Assembly: GCF_900114765.1 (NCBI RefSeq)
Contig: NZ_FOUD01000016.1
Location: 1-64,000, forward strand
DNA length: 64,000 nt
Origin: Halopseudomonas pachastrellae
Lineage (GTDB): Bacteria; Pseudomonadota; Gammaproteobacteria; Pseudomonadales; Pseudomonadaceae
Direction: 5' to 3'
Made by a program: the position numbers and the translations under genes
Shown here: one piece after another, positions 25,202 through 34,429 of the stretch
Layout of the letters: the number at the start of each line of letters is the position of its first letter
How positions within the stretch are numbered: position 1 is the stretch's first letter
Notes under the pieces: model-generated
What the model was told of the DNA's origin: nothing
Databases searched by the model: none
Seen by the model: only the letters and a program-made list of their open reading frames with translations

Positions 25202-26200
25202 TTAGAGCGCTTCGGTAACCCGCTTGAGCAGTGCGTAGCTGTGCTGGCGTGCGCTCTGGTCAAAAATCGGGCTGTTGACGATCAGCTCGTTGACGCCGGT
25301 GCGTTCCAGCAGTTCGGCCAACTGGCCACCAACCGCCTCAACGTCTCCGATCAGGCTGCCTGACAGCGTCGACATGACCTGGTGGCGTTCATGCGGTTGC
25401 CACAGTGATTCCATGTCGTGGGTCGGCGGCGGCAGTTGGCCCGGCTTACCCCGAATCAGGTTGAGGAAAGCCTGCTGGTGCGAGCTGGCGAGGTAGTGCG
25501 CCTGTTCTCGGTCGTCTGCGAGGTACGCGTTGATGCCCAGCATGGCGTAGGGCGATGGCAGCTGCTCGCTTGGGGTAAAGCTTTCGCGATACAGGCGCAG
25601 GGCGCTGAACAGGTAGTCGGGCGAAAACTGCCCGGCAAAGGCAAAGGGTAAGCCCAGGCGGCCGGCCAGCTGCGCGCTGAAGGTGCTGGAGCCGAGCAGC
25701 CAAATGGGCACATTCAAGCCGGTGCCGGGCACGGCGCTCAGGCGCTGGCCGGGTTTGGCCGGTGCAAACAGCTGGCGCAATTCATCCAGCATCTGAGGAA
25801 AGTCTTCGCCATCGGTGCGGCCGCGGCGTAACGCTTGAGCGGTCATGCCGTCGGTGCCCGGGGCGCGGCCCAGGCCAAGATCAATACGGCCGGGGTAGAG
25901 CGATTCCAGGGTGCCAAACTGCTCGGCAATTTGCAGTGGGGCGTGGTTGGGCAGCATGATGCCGCCCGAGCCGATGCGGATGCGTTCGGTGCCGGCGGCC
26001 AGATAGCCCATGACCACCGAGGTGGCGGCGCTGGCGATGCCCGTCATGTTGTGGTGCTCGGCAACCCAGAAGCGGCGGTAACCCAGCGCTTCCGTGTGCT
26101 GCGCCAATTCCAGCGCGTTGTGCAGCGCGGTGGCGGCGGTGGCGCCTTCGGCAATGGAACAGAGGTCCAGTACGGAGAGAGGAAAATTTGAGCCGGGCAT
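25202..26200 (-). CDS. LLM-class flavin-dependent oxidoreductase
   Basis: A 332-residue luciferase-like monooxygenase of the MsnO8 subgroup. Conserved segments are [52 protein letters not shown] and [16 protein letters not shown]. Such enzymes use reduced flavin; the substrate cannot be read from sequence. It is 91 bp downstream of the 5' end of tRNA-Gly on the same strand and divergent from the cupredoxin operon. Many relatives are annotated without known function. Confidence 0.88.
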   Translation of the reverse strand: MPGSNFPLSVLDLCSIAEGATAATALHNALELAQHTEALGYRRFWVAEHHNMTGIASAATSVVMGYLAAGTERIRIGSGGIMLPNHAPLQIAEQFGTLESLYPGRIDLGLGRAPGTDGMTAQALRRGRTDGEDFPQMLDELRQLFAPAKPGQRLSAVPGTGLNVPIWLLGSSTFSAQLAGRLGLPFAFAGQFSPDYLFSALRLYRESFTPSEQLPSPYAMLGINAYLADDREQAHYLASSHQQAFLNLIRGKPGQLPPPTHDMESLWQPHERHQVMSTLSGSLIGDVEAVGGQLAELLERTGVNELIVNSPIFDQSARQHSYALLKRVTEAL

Positions 26201-26354
26201 CTTGGTTCCTGCATTTCGGTGTGCAATCCGGCTATGCTAGCCTCCTTTGGTATCGGGCGACACCGCAGCACGCTAATCGTCGTGAAGGGCGGGCCGTAAC
26301 GGCAGTAGGCGGAGACGCGTCGATCGGGCTTCGTTTCGTTAGGGGGGGAGTATC

Positions 26355-27029
26355 GTGCGCAAGGTTAGAGATGTAGGACGCATAAGCCGTTTCTGGCTGC
26401 GTTTTGGTCTGCTGTTGCTGGCTCAGGCGTTGTTGCTGGAATCGAGCCTTGCGGCGCAAATCCGGCTGACCGATGAGACAGGCGCACCGCTGGCCAATGC
26501 TGTGCTGTTGATTGACGGGGTGCCGCCCGCACCGAACGACAGCTATGTGATGGATCAGGTTGATCGTCAGTTTAGGCCGCATGTACTGGTTGTGCCGGTC
26601 GGAGCGCGGGTGGATTTTCCCAACAGCGATGATGTGCGTCATCACGTCTACTCCTTCTCCGAAGCAAAGTCATTTGAGTTGCGTCTGTTCAATGGTATGG
26701 ATGCGCCTCCGGTGACCTTTGACCAGGCGGGCGCAGTCGTATTGGGCTGCAATATTCACGATGCGATGGTCGGCTACATTCTGGTTACCGGCAGTCCCCG
26801 TTTTGCAGTAAGCGATGCGTCGGGCCGCGTTTCCCTGCCGGACTTGCCTGCAGGCACCTGGCCGGTCTCCTGGTGGCATCCCAGCCGCTTCCAGCAGGCG
26901 CCGGCCTCGCTGGGTGAGCTGGACCTGGGACAGGACGGGTTGGTTGTGAGTTTGCCGCTCACGCCTGTGCCGGAAGAGCCCGCGCAACCCCTGTCGCCGC
27001 TGCAACAGCGCTTCAAGTCGGCGCAGTAG
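26355..27029 (+). CDS. Periplasmic cupredoxin-like protein (methylamine utilization-like)
   Basis: A 224-residue exported protein, start GTG 26355 after a purine-rich GGGGGAG. Signal peptide about residues 12-33. Residues 35-145 form a plastocyanin-like beta domain with candidate type-1 copper ligands: His96 or His97 (SDDVRHHVYSF), Cys132, His135 and Met138 (GCNIHDAMVGYI). The C-terminal part (about 146-195) looks like a second beta domain (SGRVSLPDLPAGTW). It is often annotated as a methylamine utilization protein, but no mau genes are present, so that label is uninformative. First of four tightly spaced genes; 4 bp to the EAL gene. It may sense or deliver copper or electrons in the periplasm. 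Confidence 0.82.
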   Translation: MRKVRDVGRISRFWLRFGLLLLAQALLLESSLAAQIRLTDETGAPLANAVLLIDGVPPAPNDSYVMDQVDRQFRPHVLVVPVGARVDFPNSDDVRHHVYSFSEAKSFELRLFNGMDAPPVTFDQAGAVVLGCNIHDAMVGYILVTGSPRFAVSDASGRVSLPDLPAGTWPVSWWHPSRFQQAPASLGELDLGQDGLVVSLPLTPVPEEPAQPLSPLQQRFKSAQ

Positions 27030-27033
27030 CCCT

Positions 27034-29322
27034 ATGCGCTTGGGATACCTGAGGACGCGGCTGATTCTGACGTCAGTAGGTCTGCTTGCGCTGGTCCTCG
27101 GCGCGGTGTTTGTGGTGGTTTATACCGCAACGGACCTGTCCGCCAACCGGCAGGCACAGAAGCAGTTGCAGGTAGGCAGCAATGTATTCAGCAATCTGCT
27201 TGAGGCGCGTGCGCATGAGTTGGTGGCTGCTACCGAGATATTGGTCGCCGATTTTGGTTTTCGCCAAGCGGTGGCCACCGGCGATCAGCCGACGATTCGT
27301 TCAGCGTTGCTCAACCAGGTCATACGTATTGGTGCTGACCAGGCGATGTTGTTTGACGCCCAGGGGGGGATGCGTATCTTCTCGGTCAGGAATGGCGATT
27401 CCGTCCCAGGCGATGTGCAGGCGCTGCAGCGACTGTCTGACCAGGCCATGATTGCGATTATTGACGATCAGCCCTATCTGCTGGTCGAGGCGGTGGTTAA
27501 GGCGCCGGTGGTGCTCGGTCAGGTTGCGATGGCCTTCAGTCTGGATGAAGAACTCGCGCTCGAACTGCAGAAGCTTACCGGGTTGGAAATCCGGTTTGTC
27601 AGCAGCCACGCCGGTAACGTCATGACCAGCTTCTCAACGCTGACTGACTCGGCGCCTGAAATGCGCGCTGCTGACGACGGGGACATGGTGGAAACCGAAG
27701 GGTACCTGACCACCGTCTTCACGCTGCTTGAACAATCCGAGTATCGGGTTGAGGCACAATTGGCCAGCCCATTGAGTGAGACCTTGGCGAGCTTCGACCT
27801 GCTCAAGCGGGAGCTCTTGATCATTACTCTGGTAGCGTTGCTCGCGTCTTCGCTGCTGGCAGTGCACCTGTCGGGCAGCCTTGCCCGGCCGGTTGCGCAG
27901 TTGGCCGAAGCGGCGACTCGCATCGGTCGAGGTGACTACACCGGTCAGGTCCAGCTTGATCGCAATGATGAGCTGGGGTTGCTGGCTGAGCGGATTGATG
28001 CCATGCGGGTGGGCATCGCCGAGCGTGAAGAGCTGATTGTGCATAACGCTTTACACGATCCGCTGACCGGGTTGCCGAACGTCGGGGTTGTCCGGGAGCA
28101 GCTCAGAAGTGCGATCGCCGGTGGGCAGGGCGGGGTGCTGGCGCAGTGCAACCTGCTGACTGCTGACCTGCTGCTGAAGGCACGTGGGCAAGACTTCATG
28201 GATACGTTGATACGGCAGTCGGTAGCCAGCCTTGAAGGCTTTCTGCCTGCCAATGTGCTGTTGGCCTGGCAACCGGGCAGCGGCTTCTTGTTGCTGCTTA
28301 AGGAGCGCGAGCTGGAAGAGGCCGTGGTCATCATGGACGGCGCACTGGCTCGACTCGCACAGAAAATGCAGGTTCAGGACATCAAGCTCAGCTCGCAGTG
28401 GCTGGCTGGGCTGGTGGCCTGGCCGCAGCACGGACGTGACCCGCAGGAGCTGCTCCGCCAGGCAAGTATTGCGCTGAACGATGCCGCACCCGGGGCAGAA
28501 CGTATCGCCGTTTATCAGGCGCAGAGTGATCAGGCCTATCAGCGGCGTATTCGGTTGGCACGGGATCTGCGCTACGCTGCACAACACCATGAGCTGAGCG
28601 CGGTATTCCAACCCAAGCTTGATCTGGCCTCCGGCGAGGTGCGGCAGGTTGAGGCACTGATGCGCTGGCAGCACAGTCAGCTTGGCATGATCCGGCCTGA
28701 CGAGTTTATTCCGCTTGCCGAGCAGACCGGCAGTATCACTATGCTCACCGAGTGGATGATCGTGGCAGTGCTGTCGCAGCTCCGTGACTGGATTGACCGC
28801 GGCATTCACCTGCAAGTCGCCATGAACCTATCCGCGCGCGACCTGGATGATCCCGAGTTCCCGCGGCGCGTCGAGCGGATGCTGCGTGCCCAGCAGATCA
28901 GTCCGGATTATCTCGCTTTGGAAGTGACCGAAAGTGCAGTCATGCGCGACCCGCAGGCCAGCATTGACAGTCTGCTGGTATTACGCGATTTGGGCATTAG
29001 CCTATCGGTGGATGATTACGGAACCGGCTATTCGTCGCTAGCGACGCTCAAGAGCTTGCCGGTGCAGGATTTGAAAATCGACAAGTCTTTTGTCCTGCAG
29101 CTGGCCGAAAACAGCGATGATGCGGTTATTGTGAAATCGACCATCGAGCTTGCCCATAACATGGGGCTTAGGGTCATCGCCGAGGGAATTGAAAATGCCG
29201 GCTCGCTAGCCTGGCTCAAGGCGCGTCACTGTGATGTGGTACAGGGGTACTTCATAAGCCGTCCGCTGTCTGCCGCTGACCTGGAGCGCTGGATGGATGA
29301 GACGCGCGGAACGTTCGTTTAG
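27034..29322 (+). CDS. Membrane EAL-domain c-di-GMP phosphodiesterase with degenerate GGDEF
   Basis: 762 residues. TM1 about 8-30; extracytoplasmic sensor about 31-258, starting with a dCACHE-like helix (LLEARAHELVAATEILVADF); TM2 about 260-282; HAMP about 283-335. A GGDEF-like domain follows (HDPLTGLPN kept, but the GGDEF site itself is replaced by GSGFLLLL). The EAL domain is about 505-755. EAL residues are intact: VEALMRW, MNLSARDL, LEVTESAV, VDDYGTGYSS, LKIDKSF, AEGIE and VVQGYF. Hydrolysis of c-di-GMP to pGpG is expected, with the GGDEF remnant perhaps regulatory. The sensor faces the same compartment as the copper and haem proteins encoded beside it. Confidence 0.9.
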   Translation: MRLGYLRTRLILTSVGLLALVLGAVFVVVYTATDLSANRQAQKQLQVGSNVFSNLLEARAHELVAATEILVADFGFRQAVATGDQPTIRSALLNQVIRIGADQAMLFDAQGGMRIFSVRNGDSVPGDVQALQRLSDQAMIAIIDDQPYLLVEAVVKAPVVLGQVAMAFSLDEELALELQKLTGLEIRFVSSHAGNVMTSFSTLTDSAPEMRAADDGDMVETEGYLTTVFTLLEQSEYRVEAQLASPLSETLASFDLLKRELLIITLVALLASSLLAVHLSGSLARPVAQLAEAATRIGRGDYTGQVQLDRNDELGLLAERIDAMRVGIAEREELIVHNALHDPLTGLPNVGVVREQLRSAIAGGQGGVLAQCNLLTADLLLKARGQDFMDTLIRQSVASLEGFLPANVLLAWQPGSGFLLLLKERELEEAVVIMDGALARLAQKMQVQDIKLSSQWLAGLVAWPQHGRDPQELLRQASIALNDAAPGAERIAVYQAQSDQAYQRRIRLARDLRYAAQHHELSAVFQPKLDLASGEVRQVEALMRWQHSQLGMIRPDEFIPLAEQTGSITMLTEWMIVAVLSQLRDWIDRGIHLQVAMNLSARDLDDPEFPRRVERMLRAQQISPDYLALEVTESAVMRDPQASIDSLLVLRDLGISLSVDDYGTGYSSLATLKSLPVQDLKIDKSFVLQLAENSDDAVIVKSTIELAHNMGLRVIAEGIENAGSLAWLKARHCDVVQGYFISRPLSAADLERWMDETRGTFV

Positions 29323-29332
29323 ATGGGCTGCC

Positions 29333-30193
29333 ATGAAAAAAACTGTGTTGTGTGGAATGGGCTTGCTGTGCCTGGCGGGAACGGTCTGCGCTGATACCGG
29401 TGGCCGCCTGCTGGCGACCGGAGGGGTGACCAACATCGAAGGCTCAGCCGGCGGCGGCATTGTGCCGTGGGCGGTGCTGTCCGGCTACGGTGCTCGGGGT
29501 GAGTGGGGCGGTGATGCTTTTGCCACTCGCGTCGACACGGGAGACTATCGGCTCGACGCCTTCGGTGCGTCGCTGGCATTCAATAACCGGGTGGAGCTTT
29601 CGGTGGCTCGGCAGCGACTGGATATGGATGCGCTGACCAAGGCGGCCGGCCTGCCGCATAAGAGTCTCAATCAGGATATCTTAGGCGTGAAGCTGCGGTT
29701 GTTCGGGGACCTGGTGTACGACCGCTTGCCGCAGGTCGCGGTGGGTGCGCAGTACAAACGTCAGACTAACTTCCTGATCCCGTCGCTGGTTGGTGCCCGG
29801 CGGGATTCGGATACTGATTATTATCTTGCCGGCTCCCGCCTGTTCCTTGGCGCAGTGGGCGGCTATAACCTGCTAGTGAATGGCACACTGCGCTATTCGC
29901 GGGCCAATGAGACCGGGCTGTTGGGTTTTGGTGGCGACCGGCGCGACAGTCGGACACTGCTCAAGGAGGGGAGTGTGGCGCTGCTGCTCAACCCTCGCTG
30001 GGTGGTGGGGGTTGAGTATCGGGAGAAGCCAGACAATCTATCCTTTGCTGGCGAAAGCGATTGGCAGGATGTGTTTGTCGGCTATTTCCCGAGTAAGCGT
30101 CTGGCTCTGGCTGCTGCCTGGGCTGAGTTGGGCGAGATTGCCACGCTGGAGGGTCAGCGAGGCATCTTCCTTTCCATGCAGCTGAGTTATTGA
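29333..30193 (+). CDS. DUF3034 family outer-membrane-like protein
   Basis: 286 residues with signal peptide (MKKTVLCGMGLLCLAGTVCA). The mature part starts DTGGRLLATGGVTNIEGSAG and is rich in alternating hydrophobic/polar strands. It ends in an aromatic residue (...GIFLSMQLSY), as in outer-membrane beta-barrels. DUF3034 proteins have no assigned function. ATG 29333 is 10 bp after the EAL stop and the next gene starts 7 bp after this stop, so it is part of the four-gene operon. A pore or anchor for the system is a reasonable but unproven role. Confidence 0.8.
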   Translation: MKKTVLCGMGLLCLAGTVCADTGGRLLATGGVTNIEGSAGGGIVPWAVLSGYGARGEWGGDAFATRVDTGDYRLDAFGASLAFNNRVELSVARQRLDMDALTKAAGLPHKSLNQDILGVKLRLFGDLVYDRLPQVAVGAQYKRQTNFLIPSLVGARRDSDTDYYLAGSRLFLGAVGGYNLLVNGTLRYSRANETGLLGFGGDRRDSRTLLKEGSVALLLNPRWVVGVEYREKPDNLSFAGESDWQDVFVGYFPSKRLALAAAWAELGEIATLEGQRGIFLSMQLSY

Positions 30194-30200
30194 GGTTCCC

Positions 30201-30641
30201 ATGCGTAGACAATTACGTGCGACGGCCGGTGTTGCGCTTGTTCTGTTCGGCCTCGTCGGGTGTGCTATCAGCCCGGCGCCGGAGAACGATAGCCTGTACC
30301 AGGCGATGGGAGGCCAGGCTGGCATCAATCGCGTGGTGGAAGGACTGCTTTACCAGATCGCGGATGACGAGCGTATTGTTCATCACTTCGCTGACACCGA
30401 CATAGTGCGATTGCAGGAAAAACTGCAGGAGCAGTTCTGTGTCGAGGCGGGAGGCCCTTGCGTGTATTCCGGCGACAGCATGGCCGACGTGCATGCCGGA
30501 TTTGAGCTAACCGAAGCGGATTTCAATGCGCTGGTTGAAGACCTGATTGCGGCAATGGAGGCCGAGCAGTTGCCGGTGACAGTTCAGAATCGCCTGCTGC
30601 AGCGTCTGGCGCCGATGCGCGCAGATATCATTTACCGCTAG
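30201..30641 (+). CDS. Group 1 truncated haemoglobin, lipoprotein form
   Basis: 146 residues. A lipobox (VLFGLVGCAIS, Cys21) precedes the globin fold, so it is expected to be lipid-anchored in the envelope, unusual for a truncated haemoglobin. The globin starts SLYQAMGGQAGINRVVEGLL (the typical YexlGG region). The proximal haem ligand is His98 (MADVHAGFELTEADF). The E-helix region is RLQEKLQEQFCVEAGGPCVY, with two cysteines flanking the loop. The likely ligand is O2 or NO. Last gene of the operon; its stop overlaps the end of the convergent EAL gene by 4 nt. Confidence 0.85.
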   Translation: MRRQLRATAGVALVLFGLVGCAISPAPENDSLYQAMGGQAGINRVVEGLLYQIADDERIVHHFADTDIVRLQEKLQEQFCVEAGGPCVYSGDSMADVHAGFELTEADFNALVEDLIAAMEAEQLPVTVQNRLLQRLAPMRADIIYR

Positions 30642-32959
30642 CTGCTGGCACTCGGCTTGTCGGCGTCAAGCACCCGGATCTCGGTGATCAGGCTGGCCGA
30701 AGGCATGCCGATGGCGGCGCCCTGGGCATGCTGGATGCCCAGGGCACGCACCTGATTCAACACCGCCGGGTTGTGTACGAACTCGGCCACGGTCTGCATG
30801 CTCAGCTCCTGCGCAAATTGCACAATGCCGCGGCACAGGGTCAGTGCGGTGGGGTTGCTGTCGAGCTGGCGGATCAGGCTGCCGTCGATCTTGATCAGGT
30901 CTACATCCAGGCGCAGCAGGTGCTCAAAGTTGGAGTAACCGGTGCCAAAGTCATCAATGGCAATACGGCAGCCCTGCGCCTTGGCGCGGTCAATGAACTG
31001 CCGTACCGCGCTGTAGTTCTCGATCCCTTCTGATTCCAGAATCTCAAAGATGACCTGCTTGCCCATGCCGCGTGAGGCGATGGAGTCGAGGATGTGGTCG
31101 CTCAGCTCCGGGTCCAGCAGGTCTTCGCAGGAGAGGTTGAGCGAAAAGCTCCACGGCTGCCCTTCAAAGCGCTCCAGCGCCAGATCAACCATGCGGCGGG
31201 TGAGGGTGCGGTAGAGGCGAATCTTTTTGGCCAGATCCAGAAAATGAACCGGGCTGACGGGTTCGCCCTGCTCATCGAGCATGCGCACCAGGCACTCGTA
31301 CTTGTCGATCTGGCCGGTGGCCAGATTAAGGATGGGTTGGTAGAAGGCGACGATGCGTCCGCTATCCAAAGCGGCGCGCAGGCGGTTGGCGCCGATCAGG
31401 TTTTGCTCGTAGCCCTCACGCACACGTTGGCTGGCATCGTAGAAGACAAAGCTCTCCAGATTCAGGCGGGCCAGCTCCAGGGCGATGTTGGCGCCGTGCA
31501 GCAATTGCTCGCCGCTCAGGTCGGCGGCGTTGCCCTGCTGGCTGCAGGCCACGCCCAGGCTGGCGTTGAGTGTCAGGGGCTGATCCTCCCAGCGCACCTG
31601 CAGCTCGCCGATAAACGCCAGCAGGTCCTCCAGCGCCGGCGTCAACTGCTCGGCGTTATGGTGCCCGGGCAACCAGATGGCGAGCTCGTCGGCGGGCATG
31701 CGGTACAGCCGGGCGCCCCGCCAGTCGGGGTTAGTGTCCAGCTTTTCTTGTAGTGCGTGGGCCAGGCTGATGATCACGTGGTCACCGCAGCTGTGGCCGT
31801 AAAAATCGTTAATTTCCTTGAAGGAGTCGATATTTAGCAGGATCAGGCTGGCGGTGTGGCTTTTCTTCAGGTCGGCCAGCAGACGCTCGCGGTTGGGCAG
31901 GCCGGTCAGGCTGTCGGTGTACAGGTTCTGCAGCTGGCGCAGGGTGCCGGCCACCAGATACAGCACCAGACCCGATATCAGCAGCATGATGACGCCGGCA
32001 ATCAGCTGAATGCGCAGGTTGCTCTCGCGCATGGGGGCCAATACCGCGTCTATCTCGGCCTGCGGCACGCCGATGCCAAAGATCATCCCGGCCTGGCTGC
32101 GGGCAAAGAAGAGTCGGTAATCGTCGCCGGCCAGGGTTTGCTGCAGTTGCTGCAGCGGCGCCGTGAGCTGACGCGCATTGACTATCTGTGGCAGCGTTTG
32201 CGGCTCCAGCTGGTTGCCCAGCTGGAGGTCAATTACGGCGTTGATCAGCGGCTGGGCCTGGGCCTGATCGGTTGCGGCAGACAGGCTGGAGAGGTTGCGG
32301 TTGGCGTGGTCCAGCAGAAACGAGAAGGTACCGGGCGTGACTTCTACCCGGCTGATGGTGCGAATGATGTCGTCGGCCAGCCAGTCGGTGACGGCCAGAC
32401 CGATCGGCGTGCCTGCGTTGTTGGTGATCAGGGTAGCGTGGCTGATTACGACACTGCTGATGCTGTCTTTGTAGTAGGCCGCGGTCCAGTTCTGGCTCGG
32501 GTCGCTGTCGGCGGCGGCGTTGGCGGCGCGCAGGCGCTGGAACCACTCGCGCAGCTGCGCTTGTTCTGCACTCGGCACGTCGGTTACGGCAAGGCGCTGT
32601 TCCTGCCGGTAGGCATAGCGGGCGGGCAGGGCGGCGTTGGCGTACCAGAGGGTGCTGCCGTGGGTGTCGGGGAAGTCGCGCAGGGCCCGGCGCAGGCTGT
32701 CGTCCAGCTCCTCGCCCGGGCGCGGCATCAGGCTGCCGGCGCGGGCCAGGCCTGCGGTGCTTTGCGCCATCAGGCGGTGATGGGCGTTGATGCGGTCCAG
32801 GTTGGCGTAGAAGGTGTCGGCAATCTGGCGTTGGCGCAGCTGCGCCATGGCTTTTTCGGCGAACTCCAGGTTGGCGCTTGCCATCAGCCAACTGACCACC
32901 AGCACCAGCCCGACCATCAGGCTGAGCAGGATCATGATCGCGCGTTTGACTGGCAGCAT
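30638..32959 (-). CDS. GGDEF/EAL membrane protein, probable c-di-GMP phosphodiesterase
   Basis: 773 residues. TM1 about 8-27, periplasmic dCACHE-type sensor about 30-310, TM2 about 316-338, GGDEF-like about 345-505, EAL about 520-765. The diguanylate cyclase motif is lost (MPADEL in place of GGDEF). The phosphodiesterase motif is ECL (KYECLVRM); NLSCEDL, ILESEG, IDDFGTGYSN, LIKIDGS and the AQG glutamine are kept. The EGxE position reads EFVH, so its last glutamate is lost. Activity is likely but may be reduced. Convergent with the truncated haemoglobin; the Sel1 lipoprotein gene lies just upstream on the same strand. Confidence 0.85.
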   Translation of the reverse strand: MLPVKRAIMILLSLMVGLVLVVSWLMASANLEFAEKAMAQLRQRQIADTFYANLDRINAHHRLMAQSTAGLARAGSLMPRPGEELDDSLRRALRDFPDTHGSTLWYANAALPARYAYRQEQRLAVTDVPSAEQAQLREWFQRLRAANAAADSDPSQNWTAAYYKDSISSVVISHATLITNNAGTPIGLAVTDWLADDIIRTISRVEVTPGTFSFLLDHANRNLSSLSAATDQAQAQPLINAVIDLQLGNQLEPQTLPQIVNARQLTAPLQQLQQTLAGDDYRLFFARSQAGMIFGIGVPQAEIDAVLAPMRESNLRIQLIAGVIMLLISGLVLYLVAGTLRQLQNLYTDSLTGLPNRERLLADLKKSHTASLILLNIDSFKEINDFYGHSCGDHVIISLAHALQEKLDTNPDWRGARLYRMPADELAIWLPGHHNAEQLTPALEDLLAFIGELQVRWEDQPLTLNASLGVACSQQGNAADLSGEQLLHGANIALELARLNLESFVFYDASQRVREGYEQNLIGANRLRAALDSGRIVAFYQPILNLATGQIDKYECLVRMLDEQGEPVSPVHFLDLAKKIRLYRTLTRRMVDLALERFEGQPWSFSLNLSCEDLLDPELSDHILDSIASRGMGKQVIFEILESEGIENYSAVRQFIDRAKAQGCRIAIDDFGTGYSNFEHLLRLDVDLIKIDGSLIRQLDSNPTALTLCRGIVQFAQELSMQTVAEFVHNPAVLNQVRALGIQHAQGAAIGMPSASLITEIRVLDADKPSASS

Positions 32960-32976
32960 TCCCTTGGCTCCGGTGT

Positions 32977-34179
32977 TCAGCGGCTATTCAGGCGGTTTTG
33001 TATCTGGTTACGAGCGGCGGCCAGCTGCGCGCTGTCCAACTGCCCCGAGAGTTGTTCAAGATAGCGCTTGCCGCGCTGTTCGCCATTGACCAGTGACAGG
33101 CTCAGCCAGACGTAAGCGCTTTGCGCATCCTCCGGGCCGCCTGTGCCGCGCAGGTAATCCAGCCCCAGCCGGTACTGCGCCTCGGCCGAGCCGCGCTCGG
33201 CGGCCTGTTCCAGCCAGTATCGTCCGGCGGCTGTGCCGTTCTTGTCGATGCCAAGGGCCAGCATGGCGGGCAGGTGGCCAGCTGCTGCAGCCAGACGCAG
33301 CTGGGTTTCGGCGCGGGCCGGATCGGCAGCGGTGCCCAGGCCTTGTTTATAGGCCTGCGCCAGTTGGTAGTGGGCCTCGGGCAGTTCTTGCGCGGCGGCC
33401 TTCTGCAGCCAGCCAAAGGCTTGCTCGGGGGCTTGGGGTTTGAGCAGCTCGGCAAGCAGCAGTTGCCCATTGGCCTGGCCCTGATCCGCCGACAGGCGCG
33501 CCCAGCGCAATGCCTCGGTCTGATTGCCGTTGCTGTTGTTGATGGCGGCCAGGTGGTGCCGGGCTTTGGCGTCACCTGCATGGGCTGCGGTGCGGCACAG
33601 CGGCTCGGCCTGCTGATAGTTTCTGATCGCGAACAGCAGATAGCACTCCTGCGCCTGGGCCGAACGGCCTGCTTGTCCATTGCTGCTGGCAGACGACCCT
33701 GCGGCAGGCGCTCCTGCAGCGGCTGTTTGCGGGTCAGAACTGCCCGTTGCCGGTACGCGCTTGGCGAACTCATCGACGACGTCAGGACAGGAGAACGCGT
33801 AGCCCGCTTTCAGGCGCTGCAGTGCGTCGCGGGTGGCCGGCTGGCTGTTGTAGCGATAGGCGATAGCACGGCAGCGGCTGTCCCGTTCTGCGCGCACCAC
33901 CGGCACGTAGTCGCGGTAGGCCGGGTCGTCGGTATGCTCGTTCAGGTAGCGGGTCAGCGGGTCGATGTAGGCCTGGTCGAACAGCGTTTCAACCTCGGCG
34001 TGCCGTGCTTCAGCTTGCGGGTCGCCGGTTATGCTGGCCGCGAGGTCTGCCAATTTCTGGGCCTGGGTTTTGATGGCGTCACTCGAGCGACCGAAAACGC
34101 TGTTCTGGTCGGACAGCGTCTGACAGCCGCCAAGAGCTACGGCGAGCACCAACAGCACGGTAGTGTGGATCCGCATCAT
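32977..34179 (-). CDS. Sel1/TPR-repeat lipoprotein
   Basis: 400 residues with a lipobox (VLAVALGGCQ, Cys19). An N-terminal helical part (about 30-150) and an Ala/Ser/Gly linker (about 148-175) precede a C-terminal array of Sel1-type repeats. Examples are AKARHHLAAI, ANGQLLLAELL, PEAHYQLAQAYKQGLGT, PARAETQLRLAAAAG and AEAQYRLGLDYLRGTGG. Sel1 lipoproteins scaffold envelope complexes. It is 17 bp before the GGDEF/EAL gene, so it is probably an operon partner and candidate periplasmic input for that protein. A second ATG at codon 2 is an alternative start. Confidence 0.85.
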   Translation of the reverse strand: MMRIHTTVLLVLAVALGGCQTLSDQNSVFGRSSDAIKTQAQKLADLAASITGDPQAEARHAEVETLFDQAYIDPLTRYLNEHTDDPAYRDYVPVVRAERDSRCRAIAYRYNSQPATRDALQRLKAGYAFSCPDVVDEFAKRVPATGSSDPQTAAAGAPAAGSSASSNGQAGRSAQAQECYLLFAIRNYQQAEPLCRTAAHAGDAKARHHLAAINNSNGNQTEALRWARLSADQGQANGQLLLAELLKPQAPEQAFGWLQKAAAQELPEAHYQLAQAYKQGLGTAADPARAETQLRLAAAAGHLPAMLALGIDKNGTAAGRYWLEQAAERGSAEAQYRLGLDYLRGTGGPEDAQSAYVWLSLSLVNGEQRGKRYLEQLSGQLDSAQLAAARNQIQNRLNSR

Positions 34180-34386
34180 CTCTCTCTGGTGAGGTGGCGA
34201 GCGGCCTTTGCCGAGACGGCGCTGCAGGCAAAGGCTTAGGGAAAGGCGTATTCCGCTTGTGGCCGTCCGTTGCCGTTGCAGCGTTGGTCAGTCTATCAGA
34301 AAGCCCGCGCAGCCCATGCATGATGGCAAATAGGCAGTCGTTTTGTCGATGGGGTTCCATCGAGAGAGCACAGGGTACAGAAGAGC

Positions 34387-34402
34387 TGGAACGCTTTTTG
34401 CG
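34387..34402 (+). promoter_or_regulatory. Sigma-54 promoter of flhA
   Basis: CTGGAACGCTTTTTGC matches the sigma-54 consensus (TGGCAC-N5-TTGC) with the required GG-N10-GC spacing. The start would be near 34414, about 47 bp before the flhA ATG. RpoN-dependent flhA transcription with FleQ is known in Pseudomonas. Confidence 0.75.
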
Positions 34403-34429
34403 TAGTCCCAGGCAAGTATGTGAATAGCG

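Noticed and set aside
26355-27029. Methylamine utilization pathway
   Set aside because: The common family name suggests it, but no mau dehydrogenase or accessory genes are nearby; the copper-site reading is better supported.
31856-33064. 402-residue open frame on the plus strand
   Set aside because: Antisense to the GGDEF/EAL gene, which carries conserved domains in full.
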